This document shows positions 44,801 to 53,642 of a DNA stretch of 64,000 nt, one piece after another. The DNA is taken from the NCBI RefSeq assembly GCF_030704205.1, contig NZ_CP131913.1:3286001-3350000 (forward strand), written 5' to 3'. The translations under genes were made by a program, and so were the position numbers. The stretch is from Halomonas alkalicola (GTDB lineage: Bacteria > Pseudomonadota > Gammaproteobacteria > Pseudomonadales > Halomonadaceae). Numbering within the stretch: position 1 is the first letter of the stretch; each line of letters opens with the position of its first letter. The notes below the pieces were generated by a model. That model saw only the letters and a program-made list of their open reading frames with translations. It was not told the origin of the DNA and did no database searches.

Positions 44801-45724
44801 GTGGACGTCACCCTGCGGGTCTCCGGCTTCTTCCGCGACGCCTTCGCCAACGTGATCCGCCTCTTCGACCGGGCGGTGCGGGCGGTGGCGGAATACCAGG
44901 AGCCGGGGGATGCCAACACCATTCGCACGGCGGTGCTGGCGCGCCGGGACGAGCTCGAGGCCCAGGGGCTTTCCCCGGAGGCGGCGGCCCGGGAGGCCGG
45001 CTACCGGATCTTCGGCAGCAAGCCCGGCGAGTATGGCGCCGGCCTGAACCGCCTCCTCGACAGCCGCGCCTGGGAGGACGCCGACGACCTGGCCGAGGCC
45101 TACCTGGGGGCCGGGGCCTACGCCTACGGCCAGTTCCCGGAGTCCGGCGTCGCCGCCCGGGCCGCCTTCGAGCACCAGCTCGAGGGGCTGGAGGCGGTAA
45201 TGCACAACCAGGACAACCGCGAGCACGATATCCTCGACTCCAACGCCTACTACGCCTTCCAGGGCGGCATGGCCAACGCCAGCCGGGCGCTGGCCGGCCA
45301 GGCCCCGGCCATCTACCACGCCGATCACGCCGACCCGGCGCGGCCGCGGATGCGCACCCTCGAGCAGGAACTGGCCCGGGTGATCCGCTCCCGGGTGCTC
45401 AATCCCAAGTGGATCGAGGCGATGCGCGAGCACGGCTACAAGGGCGCCGCCGAGATGGCGGCGACGGTGGACTACCTGTTCGCCTACGACGCCACCACCG
45501 ACCTGGTGGCCGACTACCAGTACGCCCAGGTCACCGAGGCGCTGGTGCTGGACCCGCGCAACCAGGCGTTTTTGCGCGAGCATAACCCCTCGGCCCTGGA
45601 GGAGATGGCGGAGCGGCTGCTGGAGGCCGCCCAGCGCGACCTGTGGCGGGCGCCCGGCGAGCAGGGCGAGGCGCTGCAGGACCTGCTGCTGGAGATCGAC
45701 GAGACCCGGGAGCTGGCGCCCTGA
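41858..45724 (+). CDS. cobN: CobN, cobaltochelatase large subunit
   Basis: The large subunit of the aerobic cobalt chelatase, which inserts cobalt into hydrogenobyrinate a,c-diamide. The 1288-residue product matches the family in length and has GVVRTDGE-like conserved stretches, including VDAVIHVGKHGNLEWLPG, the ISEGPGADLTKSYHDSEL region and LGLSIWGTATMRTGGDDIAQ. It is flanked by cobW and cobG with start/stop overlaps. The ATPase function is presumably supplied by the ChlI/ChlD-like protein at 37593. Confidence 0.96.
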   Translation: MHLFAAKPGGFVDDEGIVDLQQSPAEVVILSAADSSLSALAQAVERLDGAGGEDFPSLRLANWMNLVKPAAYDLYEDRVLDEARLVIVSLLGGSGYWRYGFERLQAWAAADKRRQLILVPGCDAPDDDLLAASSVPVALAHRVWRYLREGGVDNAEQLLRCVGAECLGLPLAWREPRPLPAALLYDPHTVGRQEATLSEWRKRQVPERPVCLLLFYRSHLQGANIDVLDGLIAALEAQGLAPLAVAVASLKESACLAFVNHLIEATGAGLVINTTGFSVNRHTDDGEALGEAELEQELAGLFVGRPVVLQAILASSTEEDWRAEAGGLRSRDLAMQVVLPEMDGRILTRAVGFKSEAHYSERCQLSVVRHALHPERAAFVARLARRFCDLRHRPNREKRLALVLANYPNRDGRIGNGVGLDTPASTVAILRALAGAGYPVSEVPEDGDALTRWLQGGVTNAREALDGRPCWQSIAVDDYLAWFRTLPEALQETVWTRWGPPGADPKYRQGRLMIAGIRLGETFVGIQPERDISEGPGADLTKSYHDSELAPPHSYLAFYLWLREHYRVDAVIHVGKHGNLEWLPGKSTALSADCWPEVALGPLPHFYPFIVDDPGEGAQAKRRSQAVIIDHLMPPLARAELYGAMAELEALTDEYYQALGMDPRRETLLRERILAHLRDTGIDRELAQGGDGTEGDTDNERLLNELDTYLCDIKEAQIRHGLHVLGSLPPRDKRAGTLVAILRLPRGESPAQRGLLHNLAADLGLPPEFDPLAAGAEPWQGPRPPALAALADAPWRSAADTRERLERLAHRLVETHVLEEGCLATLARDYPATAEQCRHARERLWADMQRGAEMELQSLLDGLAGRFVPPGPSGAPSRGRLDVLPTGRNFFGVDNRAIPSPAAWSLGEASAQAFVERYLQDHGDYPRRLGLSIWGTATMRTGGDDIAQAFALMGVRPIWSLGSRRVIDIEVIPAMLLQRPRVDVTLRVSGFFRDAFANVIRLFDRAVRAVAEYQEPGDANTIRTAVLARRDELEAQGLSPEAAAREAGYRIFGSKPGEYGAGLNRLLDSRAWEDADDLAEAYLGAGAYAYGQFPESGVAARAAFEHQLEGLEAVMHNQDNREHDILDSNAYYAFQGGMANASRALAGQAPAIYHADHADPARPRMRTLEQELARVIRSRVLNPKWIEAMREHGYKGAAEMAATVDYLFAYDATTDLVADYQYAQVTEALVLDPRNQAFLREHNPSALEEMAERLLEAAQRDLWRAPGEQGEALQDLLLEIDETRELAP

Positions 45725-46959
45725 TGGTGGATCAGCGGGATACGGCGGCCAAGGCGAATCAGCCAAGTATTAAAGGCTGGTGCCCCGGGGCCTGGCACCC
45801 CATGGCCAGCGGCGATGGGCTCCTGGTGCGGGTGCGGCCGCGGTTCGGCCGGCTGACCCGGGACCAGCTGCTGGCGCTATGCGACGCGGCGGAGACCTAC
45901 GGCAGCGGCCTGATCGAGCTGACCAGCCGCGCCAACCTGCAATTGCGCGGCGTCTCCGAGGCGTCCTGGCCCGGGCTGATGGAGGCCCTCGTCGAGCACG
46001 GCCTGGTCGCGGCGGACCCCGAGGCCGAGCGCCGCCCCCAGTTGCTGCTGGCCCCCGACTGGCGTGCCGGCGACGCCACCAATCAGGTGGGGCGCCTGCT
46101 GGAGGCCCGGATCAATGAGCTTCCGGCGCTGCCGGCCAAGTGGGGCCTGGCCATCGATGCCGGGGCCGCGCCGCTGCTAAGCGAGGCCTCGGCGGACCTG
46201 CGTATCGAGCGGGCGGCTTCGGACGCCCTATTAGTCCGTGCCGATGGCCGCGCCCGGGGCACCCCGGTGGACTCTCCCACCGCCGCCGTCGAGCTGCTGA
46301 TTCGGCTGGCCCACTGGTTCGTCGCCAGCGGCGGCATCCACGCCGGGCGGATGCGCCGGCACGAGGCGCCGCTGCCGCCCTGGGCGCCGGCCTCCACGCC
46401 GCCGGCTTCTACATTGCCAATCAGGGCCGGCCAGCCCATGGCGCTGGGGCGCCACCCTACGGGGCGGGTCCTGGGCCTGCCCTTCGGCCGGGCGTCGGCC
46501 GCGACCCTGCGGGCCCTGATCGGGGCGGAGTCAGTTGATGCGGGTTCGGTCAGCGCCGTGCGGGTCACCCCCTGGCGGCGCCTGCTGGTCGAGGGGGTTC
46601 CCACGAGTGAGACTTTCCAGGAACAGGTGCCGCCGGGGCTAGTGGAGAGCGAGGGCGATCCGCGCCTGGCCATGCAGGCCTGCCCCGGGGCCCCCCACTG
46701 AGAGCAGGCCAGCGTGGCGACCCTGGGCCTGGCGCGGGCACTGGCCGAACGCCGACTGATCGCGGGCTCCCTGCATCTCTCCGGCTGCGCCAAGGGCTGC
46801 GCCTGCCGGCAACCGACCGACCTCTGCCTGACCGGGCGGGCAGGGCGCTATGACCTGATCATCGGCGGTCGCGCCGATGGCACGCCGGCCGCCACCGGCC
46901 TCAGTGAATCCGATGTGATCGAATACCTAGAGAAGAATCGCAATGCCTTACGTCTATGA
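45724..46959 (+). pseudogene. cobG: CobG, precorrin-3B synthase, with an in-frame TGA at an Fe-S ligand codon
   Basis: CobG uses a [4Fe-4S] centre and oxygen to turn precorrin-3A into 3B. The frame is intact over 411 codons from ATG 45724 (opening GWCPGAWHPMASGDGLLVR) to the stop at 46957, apart from TGA at 46699-46701 (codon 326). The ligand pattern is C320-x5-[TGA326] and C355-x3-C359 (SGCAKGCAC). The TGA therefore occupies the second ligand cysteine, as in ACPGAPxC of relatives. Translation stopping there gives 325 residues with no cluster. The 3' part has no further damage and overlaps cobH by 17 bases. Reading as nonsense is most likely; selenocysteine is not excluded. Confidence 0.88.
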
Positions 46960-47572
46960 AACGGACGGCCCGGCCATCTACCGGGAGTCCTTTGCCACGA
47001 TCCGGCGCGAGGCCGAATTGGCGCGCTTCGCGCCGGAGGAGGAGCCGGTGGCCGTGCGCATGATCCATGCCGCCGGGCTGGTGGCGCTTGCCCCCTACAT
47101 TCATTTCCGCGGCGATGCGGTGAATCGCGCCCGGGCGGCGCTGGAGGCGGGGGCGCCGATCCTCTGCGACGCGCGCATGGTCGCCGAGGGCATCACCCGC
47201 ACGCGCCTGCCGGCGGACAACGCCATCGTCTGCACCCTGCACGACGCGCGGGTGCCCGAGCTGGCCCGGGAGCTGGGCAACACCCGCTCGGCGGCGGCGC
47301 TGGAGCTGTGGCGCCCCCAACTGGATGGGGCGGTGGTGGCGATCGGCAATGCGCCCACCGCGCTGTTCCATCTGCTCAACATGCTGGAAGAGCCGGCCTG
47401 CCCGCGTCCGGCGGCGATCATCGGCTGCCCGGTAGGCTTCGTGGGGGCCGCCGAATCCAAGCAGGCCCTGTGGGAGAGCGCCGCGGCCCCCTGCGTGATC
47501 GTCGAAGGTCGCCTCGGCGGCAGCGCGGTGACGGTGGCTGCCCTCAATGCCATGGCGGATCGCAGCGAATGA
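46943..47572 (+). CDS. cobH: CobH, precorrin-8X methylmutase
   Basis: Moves a methyl group from C-11 to C-12 to form hydrogenobyrinic acid. The 209-residue product has the catalytic histidine in VRMIHAAG (H42), RMVAEGITRTRLP and GCPVGFVGAAESK. It starts inside cobG and overlaps cobI by 4 bases. All neighbouring genes are in the same pathway. Confidence 0.96.
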   Translation: MPYVYETDGPAIYRESFATIRREAELARFAPEEEPVAVRMIHAAGLVALAPYIHFRGDAVNRARAALEAGAPILCDARMVAEGITRTRLPADNAIVCTLHDARVPELARELGNTRSAAALELWRPQLDGAVVAIGNAPTALFHLLNMLEEPACPRPAAIIGCPVGFVGAAESKQALWESAAAPCVIVEGRLGGSAVTVAALNAMADRSE

Positions 47573-48309
47573 GCCAAGCAACCATCACACCGGGCACCAT
47601 CCATGGCGTCGGCCTCGGCCCCGGCAGCCAGGACCTGATGAGCGTGCGCGCCGACCGGCTGATTCGTGGGGCCACCCACGTCGCCTATTTCCGCAAGAAG
47701 GGGCGCCGCGGCCATGCCCGCAGCATCGTCGAGGGCCTGCTGGCGCCCGACGCGATCGAGATCCCACTGGAGTATCCGGTCACCACCGAGATCCCCGTCG
47801 ACGACCCCCGCTACAACGAGTTGCTGGCGGCCTTCTACGACAAGCAGGTTGCGCAGCTCACCGAGATCGCCGCGGCGGGCCAGGACGTGGTGGTGCTCTG
47901 CGAGGGCGACCCCTTCTTCTACGGCTCCTTTATGCACCTCTATACCCGCCTTCAGGGGCGGGTGCCGGTGGCGGTGGTGCCGGGGATCACCGGCATGTCC
48001 GCCGCCTGGACCGCCACCGGGCGGCCGGTGACCTGGGGCGACGACGTCCTTACCGTGCTGATGGGCACCCTGCCGGAGGCGGCCCTGGTCGAGCACATTG
48101 CGTGGACCGATGCCCTGGTGGTGATGAAGATCGGTCGCAACCTGGACAAGCTGCGCCGGGCCCTGGTCCGGGCCGGCCGCGACGACGAGGCCTGGCTGAT
48201 CGAGTACGCCGCCATGCCCCAGGAGCGCATCCGGCCGTTTCGCGAGGTCGGCGATAGCGTCCCCTACTTCTCCATCCTGGTGATCCACGGCAACGGGAGG
48301 CGGCCATGA
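47569..48309 (+). CDS. cobI: CobI, precorrin-2 C20-methyltransferase
   Basis: A SAM-dependent methylase that makes precorrin-3A. The 246-residue product has the class III methyltransferase layout: GVGLGPGSQDLMSVRA at the N-terminus, VVLCEGDPFFYGSFMHLY, and PGITGMSAAW. It overlaps cobH and cobJ by 4 bases each. Confidence 0.96.
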   Translation: MSQATITPGTIHGVGLGPGSQDLMSVRADRLIRGATHVAYFRKKGRRGHARSIVEGLLAPDAIEIPLEYPVTTEIPVDDPRYNELLAAFYDKQVAQLTEIAAAGQDVVVLCEGDPFFYGSFMHLYTRLQGRVPVAVVPGITGMSAAWTATGRPVTWGDDVLTVLMGTLPEAALVEHIAWTDALVVMKIGRNLDKLRRALVRAGRDDEAWLIEYAAMPQERIRPFREVGDSVPYFSILVIHGNGRRP

Positions 48310-49088
48310 ACGAGGTGGCAAGCGGTGGCTGGCTCAGGGTAGTCGGCCTGGGGCCGGGCTCTGAGGCGCTGATTACCCCGGAGGTCTCCGCCGCCCTGGC
48401 GGAGGCCACCGATGTGGTGGGCTATGTGCCCTATGTCGAACGGGTGGCGCCGCGGCCGGGGCTGGTGCGCCACGGCTCGGACAACCGCGAGGAGATCCGC
48501 CGGGCGGAGGCGGCCCTGCAACTGGCTGCCGCGGGCCATCGGGTGGTGGTGGTCTCCTCGGGAGACCCGGGGGTCTTCGCCATGGCCGCGGCGCTCTTCG
48601 AGGCGCTGGAGGCGGGAGAGCCGGCCTGGCGCGCCCTGGATATCCAGGTGCTGCCGGGCATCTCCGCCATGCTGGCCGCCAGCGCCCGGCTGGGGGCGCC
48701 CCTGGGCCACGACTTCTGCTGCATCAACCTCTCCGACAACCTCAAGCCCCGGGCGCTGATCGAGCGCCGCCTGCGCCTGGCCGCCGAGGCCGACTTCGCC
48801 ATGGCTTTCTACAACCCTCGCTCAAAGGCGCGCCCGGAAGGCTTCGAACGCGCCCTGGGGGTCTTGCGGGAGGCCTGCGGGCCGGAGCGTCTGATCATGT
48901 TCGCCCGGGCCGTGGCCACGCCGGAGGAGACCCTGAGGGTCACCACTCTCGGCGAGGCCACGCCGGCGATGGCCGATATGCGCACCCTGGTGCTGGTGGG
49001 CTCCAGCCAGACGCGGCAGATCCCGTGCAATACCGTCGGCGTGCCCTGGGTCTATACCCCGCGGTCGGCCTTGGGGTCTGACGCGTGA
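48306..49088 (+). CDS. cobJ: CobJ, precorrin-3B C17-methyltransferase
   Basis: Catalyses ring contraction with C-17 methylation to precorrin-4. The 260-residue product has VVGLGPGSEALITPEVSAAL, VVVVSSGDPGVFAMA, FCCINLSDNLKP and MAFYNPRSKARP. Its substrate is the product of CobG, which is interrupted here. The 3' end overlaps that of the opposite-strand cobK by 37 bases. Confidence 0.96.
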   Translation: MNEVASGGWLRVVGLGPGSEALITPEVSAALAEATDVVGYVPYVERVAPRPGLVRHGSDNREEIRRAEAALQLAAAGHRVVVVSSGDPGVFAMAAALFEALEAGEPAWRALDIQVLPGISAMLAASARLGAPLGHDFCCINLSDNLKPRALIERRLRLAAEADFAMAFYNPRSKARPEGFERALGVLREACGPERLIMFARAVATPEETLRVTTLGEATPAMADMRTLVLVGSSQTRQIPCNTVGVPWVYTPRSALGSDA

Positions 49089-49810
49089 GCGAGCCAGGCC
49101 AGTACCGCTTCGACCGAGTGCACCTCGTGACGGGAAGGCAGCGCCGGCCGCTCGATCATCACCACCGGCACGCCCAGTCGGCGAGCGGCGTCGAGCTTGG
49201 CGATGGCGCCGGTGCCGCCGGCGTTCTTGCACACGACGCGCTGGATGGCGTGCTCGCGCAGCAGTGCCAGGTCGCCGGCCAGCGTGAAGGGGCCGCGGTC
49301 GAGGACGATATGGTGGCGGGGCAGGGGCGGTGGCGTCTCGGGAGCGTCGACCAGACGCAGCAGATAGTGGTGCTGGGGCTGGGCGGCGAAGGCGGCGAGC
49401 TGCTGACGGCCGATGGCCAGCAGGATGCGCTGGGGCGGGCCGGCCAGAGCCTGTACCGCCGCTTCGACATCGGCGACCGGTGTACAGCGGTCCCTGGCCT
49501 GGGGCGCCCAGGGCGAGCGGGTCAGGGCGATCAGCGGGGTGCCGCTGTGGCTTGCCGCGGCCACGGCGTTGCGGCTCATCTGCTCGGCGAAGGGGTGGGT
49601 GGCATCGACCAGATGGGTAATGCGCTGCTCCGTCAGGAAGGCGGCCAGGCCCGCCACGCCGCCGAACCCGCCGACCCGGGTGGGCAGCGGCTGGGGCTTG
49701 GGAGTGCTCACTCGCCCGGCATAACTGAACAGGGCCGGGACCTCGCGCTCGGCCAGCGCGGTCGCCAGGGAACTGGCCTCAGTGGTTCCCCCTAGAATCA
49801 GGATTTTCAT
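49052..49810 (-). CDS. cobK: CobK, precorrin-6A reductase
   Basis: An NADPH-dependent reductase of precorrin-6A. The 252-residue product starts MKILILGGTTEASSLA and has GGFGGVAGLAAFL, DATHPFAEQMS, ALTRSPWAP and CKNAGGTGAIAKLDAA. It is the only gene of the corrin run on the minus strand. Its ATG at 49810 is back-to-back with that of cobL (CATATG), so its ribosome-binding site (AAGG, near 49821) lies inside cobL. Confidence 0.95.
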   Translation of the reverse strand: MKILILGGTTEASSLATALAEREVPALFSYAGRVSTPKPQPLPTRVGGFGGVAGLAAFLTEQRITHLVDATHPFAEQMSRNAVAAASHSGTPLIALTRSPWAPQARDRCTPVADVEAAVQALAGPPQRILLAIGRQQLAAFAAQPQHHYLLRLVDAPETPPPLPRHHIVLDRGPFTLAGDLALLREHAIQRVVCKNAGGTGAIAKLDAARRLGVPVVMIERPALPSRHEVHSVEAVLAWLAHASDPKADRGV

Positions 49811-51034
49811 ATGACGGACCTTGACGACGCTCCCTGGCTGACCCTGCTCGGCTGGGGGGAAGGTGGCACAGAAGGGCTGACCGCGGCAAGCCGCGAGGCG
49901 CTGGAGGCCGCCGAGCTGGTGTTCGGCGCCCGGCGCCATCTACGCCTGCTGCCGCCGCTGTCCGCCGAGGTGCGGGAGTGGCCGGTGCCCTTCGCCGAGG
50001 GTATTCCTCGACTGCTGGCTGAGCGGGGCCGGAGGGTGGTCATGCTGGTCTCCGGCGATCCCTTCTGGTTCGGTGCCGGGTCCACGCTGGCGCGCCATCT
50101 GCCCGCCGCGGAGTGGCGGGTCCTGCCGGCGCCTTCCACCTTCAGCCTGGCGGCAGGGCGTCTGGGCTGGCCGCTGGAGGCGTGTACCTGCCTCGGCCTG
50201 CATGCCAAACCGCTGACGCGGATCCGCCCCCATCTGCAGGTCGGCCGACGCCTGCTGGTGCTGGTGCGGGACGGCGAGGCGGTGAGCGAGCTGGCCGGCT
50301 GGCTGGAACGCTTCGGCTTCGGCGCCAGCCGGCTGCATCTGCTGGAGGCCCTGGGCGGCGATGGCGAGCGTATCCGCAGCGTGCGGGCCGACGCCGCCCT
50401 GCCGGACGATATCGCCCATCCGGTGGCGGTGGGGCTGGAGGTGGCCGGTGAGGGGCCGGCCTTGCCGCTGACGCCCGGCCTGCCGGACGCGCTGTTCGAG
50501 CACGATGGCCAGATCACCAAGCAGGCCGTGCGCGCCCTGATCCTGGCCGCCCTGGCCCCCCGGGCGGGGGAGCGGCTCTGGGATCTCGGCACCGGCTCGG
50601 GCTCCATCGCCATCGAGTGGCTGCTGGCCCATCCGGACAACCGCGCCCTGGGCATCGAGCGCGACGCCGGGCGGGCGGCTCGGGCGCGCCGCAATGCCCA
50701 TGCCCTCGGCGTCGACTGGCTCGAGGTGGTGGAAGGCGATGCGCTGGCGATGCTGGAAGCGGGTGCCTTGGCCGAGGCCCCGCCCCCCGAGGCGGTCTTT
50801 ATCGGCGGCGGGCTGTCCCAGGCCCTGCTGGAGGCGCTATGGCGGCGCTTGCCGGCCGGCGTGCGGATCGTGGCCAATGCGGTGACCCTGGAGTCCGAGG
50901 CCCTGCTGGCCGAGTGGCAGCGGCGGACCGGCGGCGAGCTGCTGCGTATCGAGCTGGCCAGCGCCGCGCCCCTCGGCACCCGGCGGGGCTGGAAGGCCAG
51001 CTACCCCATCGTGCAGTGGCGGGTGAGCCGATGA
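49811..51034 (+). CDS. cobL: CobL, precorrin-6Y C5,15-methyltransferase (decarboxylating)
   Basis: Bifunctional: the N-terminal class III methylase (CbiE-like, about residues 1-210) and the C-terminal class I methylase (CbiT-like, DLGTGSGSIAIEWLL). The 407-residue length is standard for the fused form. Its ribosome-binding site AGGA (49800) lies within cobK, whose start codon abuts this one. It overlaps cobE by 4 bases. Confidence 0.95.
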   Translation: MTDLDDAPWLTLLGWGEGGTEGLTAASREALEAAELVFGARRHLRLLPPLSAEVREWPVPFAEGIPRLLAERGRRVVMLVSGDPFWFGAGSTLARHLPAAEWRVLPAPSTFSLAAGRLGWPLEACTCLGLHAKPLTRIRPHLQVGRRLLVLVRDGEAVSELAGWLERFGFGASRLHLLEALGGDGERIRSVRADAALPDDIAHPVAVGLEVAGEGPALPLTPGLPDALFEHDGQITKQAVRALILAALAPRAGERLWDLGTGSGSIAIEWLLAHPDNRALGIERDAGRAARARRNAHALGVDWLEVVEGDALAMLEAGALAEAPPPEAVFIGGGLSQALLEALWRRLPAGVRIVANAVTLESEALLAEWQRRTGGELLRIELASAAPLGTRRGWKASYPIVQWRVSR

Positions 51035-51390
51035 GGGTGGCGGGCTTCGGCTTTCGCCGCGGCGCCGGCCTGGCCTCGTTGGATAACGCCCTGGACCGGC
51101 TGTGCCGGCGCTATGGCCCGGTCGACCGGCTGGCCGCGGTGCAGTCGATGCTACCGCTGGTCCAGGCACTGGGGGAACGACACGGCATCCCCGTGATAGG
51201 AGTGGCGGAGGGTGACTTGCCCCGGGCGGTCACCCTGACCCGCTCCCCGCATAGCCTGGCGGCCCGGGGCACCGGCAGCGTCGCCGAAGCGGTGGCCCTG
51301 CTGGCGGCGGGCCCTAGAGCGGCCCTGCTCGGCCCCCGACTGATCTCGACGGACCGCCAGGCCACCGCGGCCCTGGCGAAAGGAGACTGA
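51031..51390 (+). CDS. cobE: CobE-like cobalamin biosynthesis protein
   Basis: A 119-residue protein of the CobE/CbiG C-terminal family. Stretches are [26 protein letters not shown] and [15 protein letters not shown], the last a family hallmark. Its exact function is not firmly established. It lies between cobL and cobM in the operon. Confidence 0.9.
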   Translation: MRVAGFGFRRGAGLASLDNALDRLCRRYGPVDRLAAVQSMLPLVQALGERHGIPVIGVAEGDLPRAVTLTRSPHSLAARGTGSVAEAVALLAAGPRAALLGPRLISTDRQATAALAKGD

Positions 51391-51392
51391 AC

Positions 51393-52199
51393 ATGACCAT
51401 CCACTTTATCGGCGCCGGCCCCGGGGCACCGGACCTGCTGACGTTGCGGGGCCGGGACCTGATCGCTTCCTGCCCGGTATGCCTCTACGCCGGCTCGCTG
51501 GTACCCGAGGCGCTTCTCGAGCACTGCCCGGATGGCGCCCGCATCATCAATACCGCGCCGCTCTCCCTCGACGAGATCGTCGCCGAGATGCGCGCCGCCC
51601 ATGCCGCGGGGCACGATGTCGCCCGGCTGCACTCCGGGGACCTGTCGGTATGGTCCGCCATGGGCGAGCAGCTGCGCCGGCTGCGTGAACTGGCGATCCC
51701 CTATGCCATTACCCCGGGGGTGCCGGCCTTCGCCGCCGCCGCTGCCACCCTGGGCCAGGAGCTGACCCTGCCGGGGGTGGCGCAATCGCTGGTGCTGACC
51801 CGCACCCCGGGGCGCGCCAGCGCCATGCCGGCGGGCGAGACCCTGGCCAACTTCGCCAGCAGCGTCACCACCCTGGCGATCCACCTCTCCATCCACAACC
51901 TGTCCCAGGTCGTCGCCGAGTTGCTGCCGCACTATGGCGCCGAGTGCCCGGTGGCCATCGTCTGGCGGGCCAGCTGGCCAGACGAACGGGTGGTGCGGGG
52001 GCGCCTGGCGACGGTGGAAACCCTGGTCGACGACGCCCTGCAGCGCACCGCGCTGATCCTGGTGGGGCCGGTACTCGACTGCCAGGACTTTCAAGAGAGT
52101 CGCCTCTACTCCGTCGGTTACGACCGCCGCTTTCGGCCGCAGTCGGCGGAGTCGCCCTTCGCCGACTGCGAGAGGGTCGATAAGAGGAGTGAGCGATGA
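51393..52199 (+). CDS. cobM: CobM, precorrin-4 C11-methyltransferase
   Basis: Methylates precorrin-4 at C-11. The 268-residue product has [17 protein letters not shown] at the N-terminus, [30 protein letters not shown] and [20 protein letters not shown], all typical. It ends with a short charged tail and overlaps cobF by 4 bases. Confidence 0.96.
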   Translation: MTIHFIGAGPGAPDLLTLRGRDLIASCPVCLYAGSLVPEALLEHCPDGARIINTAPLSLDEIVAEMRAAHAAGHDVARLHSGDLSVWSAMGEQLRRLRELAIPYAITPGVPAFAAAAATLGQELTLPGVAQSLVLTRTPGRASAMPAGETLANFASSVTTLAIHLSIHNLSQVVAELLPHYGAECPVAIVWRASWPDERVVRGRLATVETLVDDALQRTALILVGPVLDCQDFQESRLYSVGYDRRFRPQSAESPFADCERVDKRSER

Positions 52200-52972
52200 T
52201 CCACCTCTCGCTGATCGGCATCGGCACCGGCAACCCCGAGCATGTCACCCTGGCCGCGGTGCGGGCGCTCAACCAGGCGGAGCTGCTCCTGCTGCCGCGC
52301 AAGGGGGAAGCCAAGTCGGACCTGATCGACCTGCGCCGGCTGCTGTGCCGCGATCTGCTCGAGGCGTCATCCCGCACCCGGGTCGTGGAGTTCGATCTGC
52401 CGTGCCGCGATGCCCGCGCCGACTACCTGGGCGCGGTGGACGACTGGCACGACGCCATTGCCGAGGTGTGGGTGGACCTGATGGCAACGCACCTGCCTGA
52501 AGGCGGGCGGGTCGGTATGCTGATCTGGGGCGATCCCTCGCTCTACGACAGCAGCCTGCGTATTGCCGAGCGTCTGGGCGGCGAGCGATTCCGCGAGGGT
52601 GGGCTGCAGGTGGAACTGAAGGTGGAAATCGTGCCGGGTATCACCAGCCTGCAGGCACTCACCGCCGCGCACCGCATCCCCCTGAATGCGCTGGCTGAAC
52701 CGGTGCTGATCACCACGGGTCGGCGACTGCGGGAACGCGGCTGGCCGAGTGACGCCGAGAGCGTGGCGGTGATGCTCGACAGCGGCGGTGCCTTCCAGGC
52801 GCTGCCTCAGGAAGGCCTCACTATCTGGTGGGGGGCCTATCTGGGCATGGACAAGCAGTGCCTGATCGACGGCCCGCTGGTGGACGTGGCCGCAACGATC
52901 CTCGAACGGCGTGCCGCCCTGCGCGAGCGGCACGGCTGGATCATGGACGTCTACCTGTTGCGGCGAGTGTAA
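52196..52972 (+). CDS. cobF: CobF, precorrin-6A synthase (deacetylating)
   Basis: Methylates at C-1 with loss of acetate. This enzyme belongs only to the aerobic pathway. The 258-residue product has [49 protein letters not shown] and [11 protein letters not shown]. Its presence, with cobG and cobN, fixes the pathway as the oxygen-dependent one. Confidence 0.95.
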   Translation: MIHLSLIGIGTGNPEHVTLAAVRALNQAELLLLPRKGEAKSDLIDLRRLLCRDLLEASSRTRVVEFDLPCRDARADYLGAVDDWHDAIAEVWVDLMATHLPEGGRVGMLIWGDPSLYDSSLRIAERLGGERFREGGLQVELKVEIVPGITSLQALTAAHRIPLNALAEPVLITTGRRLRERGWPSDAESVAVMLDSGGAFQALPQEGLTIWWGAYLGMDKQCLIDGPLVDVAATILERRAALRERHGWIMDVYLLRRV

Positions 52973-52986
52973 TTAAGGAGAGTGCA

Positions 52987-53592
52987 ATGAAGACGGTCGA
53001 CCCCCAGCGCCATGCCGAACGCATGGCCCACAAGCAGAAGATCATGCATGAGCGCATTGCCCGCGCCGACAAGGAGCAGGGCGTGCTGCTGGTACTCACC
53101 GGCCCCGGCAAGGGCAAGAGCAGCTCCGGCTTCGGCATGCTGGCTCGCGCCTTGGGCCACGGCATGAAGGTGGGCGTGGTGCAGTTCATCAAGGGCAAGT
53201 TCCAGACCGGCGAGGAGGCCTTCTTCCGCCAGCAGTCGAACGTCGACTACCACGTGATGGGCGAGGGCTACACCTGGGATACCCAGGATCGCGACAAGGA
53301 TGTGCAAGCCGCCGAGGCAGCCTGGGAGGTGGCGCGCGGCATGCTCGAGGATCCCGCGGTCGATCTGGTGCTGCTCGACGAGCTCAACATCGCGCTGCGC
53401 CACGGTTACCTGGAGTTCGATCGCGTACTCGACGACCTGCAGGCCCGCCCGCCCATGCAGCACGTGGTCGTTACCGGCCGGCACGCCCCCGAGGCGCTGA
53501 TCGAGCTGGCCGACACCGTCACCGAGATGAAGGTGGTCAAGCACGCCTTCAAGGAGCAGGGGATCAAGGCGCAGAAGGGCATTGAACTCTAG
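52987..53592 (+). CDS. cobO: CobO, corrinoid adenosyltransferase
   Basis: Transfers the adenosyl group from ATP to cob(I)yrinic acid a,c-diamide or cobinamide. The 201-residue product has a P-loop GPGKGKSSS (39-47), VVQFIKGKFQTGEE and LVLLDELNIALRHGYL. It is the last of the overlapping genes from cobL, 14 bases after cobF with an AAGGAGAG box. Confidence 0.96.
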   Translation: MKTVDPQRHAERMAHKQKIMHERIARADKEQGVLLVLTGPGKGKSSSGFGMLARALGHGMKVGVVQFIKGKFQTGEEAFFRQQSNVDYHVMGEGYTWDTQDRDKDVQAAEAAWEVARGMLEDPAVDLVLLDELNIALRHGYLEFDRVLDDLQARPPMQHVVVTGRHAPEALIELADTVTEMKVVKHAFKEQGIKAQKGIEL

Positions 53593-53642
53593 CTGATGAT
53601 TCGGCTGGAGGGGATGATGAGCTTCTCCGGCGACAAGCCATC

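Noticed and set aside
45724..46701. A functional shorter CobG ending at the TGA.
   Set aside because: It would lack three of the four cluster ligands, and the following frame still encodes the missing region in phase.
46705..46731. A definite SECIS element after the cobG TGA.
   Set aside because: The stem is only 6 bp with a large loop, and such pairings are common at this GC content. It is kept only as a hint, not as a feature.
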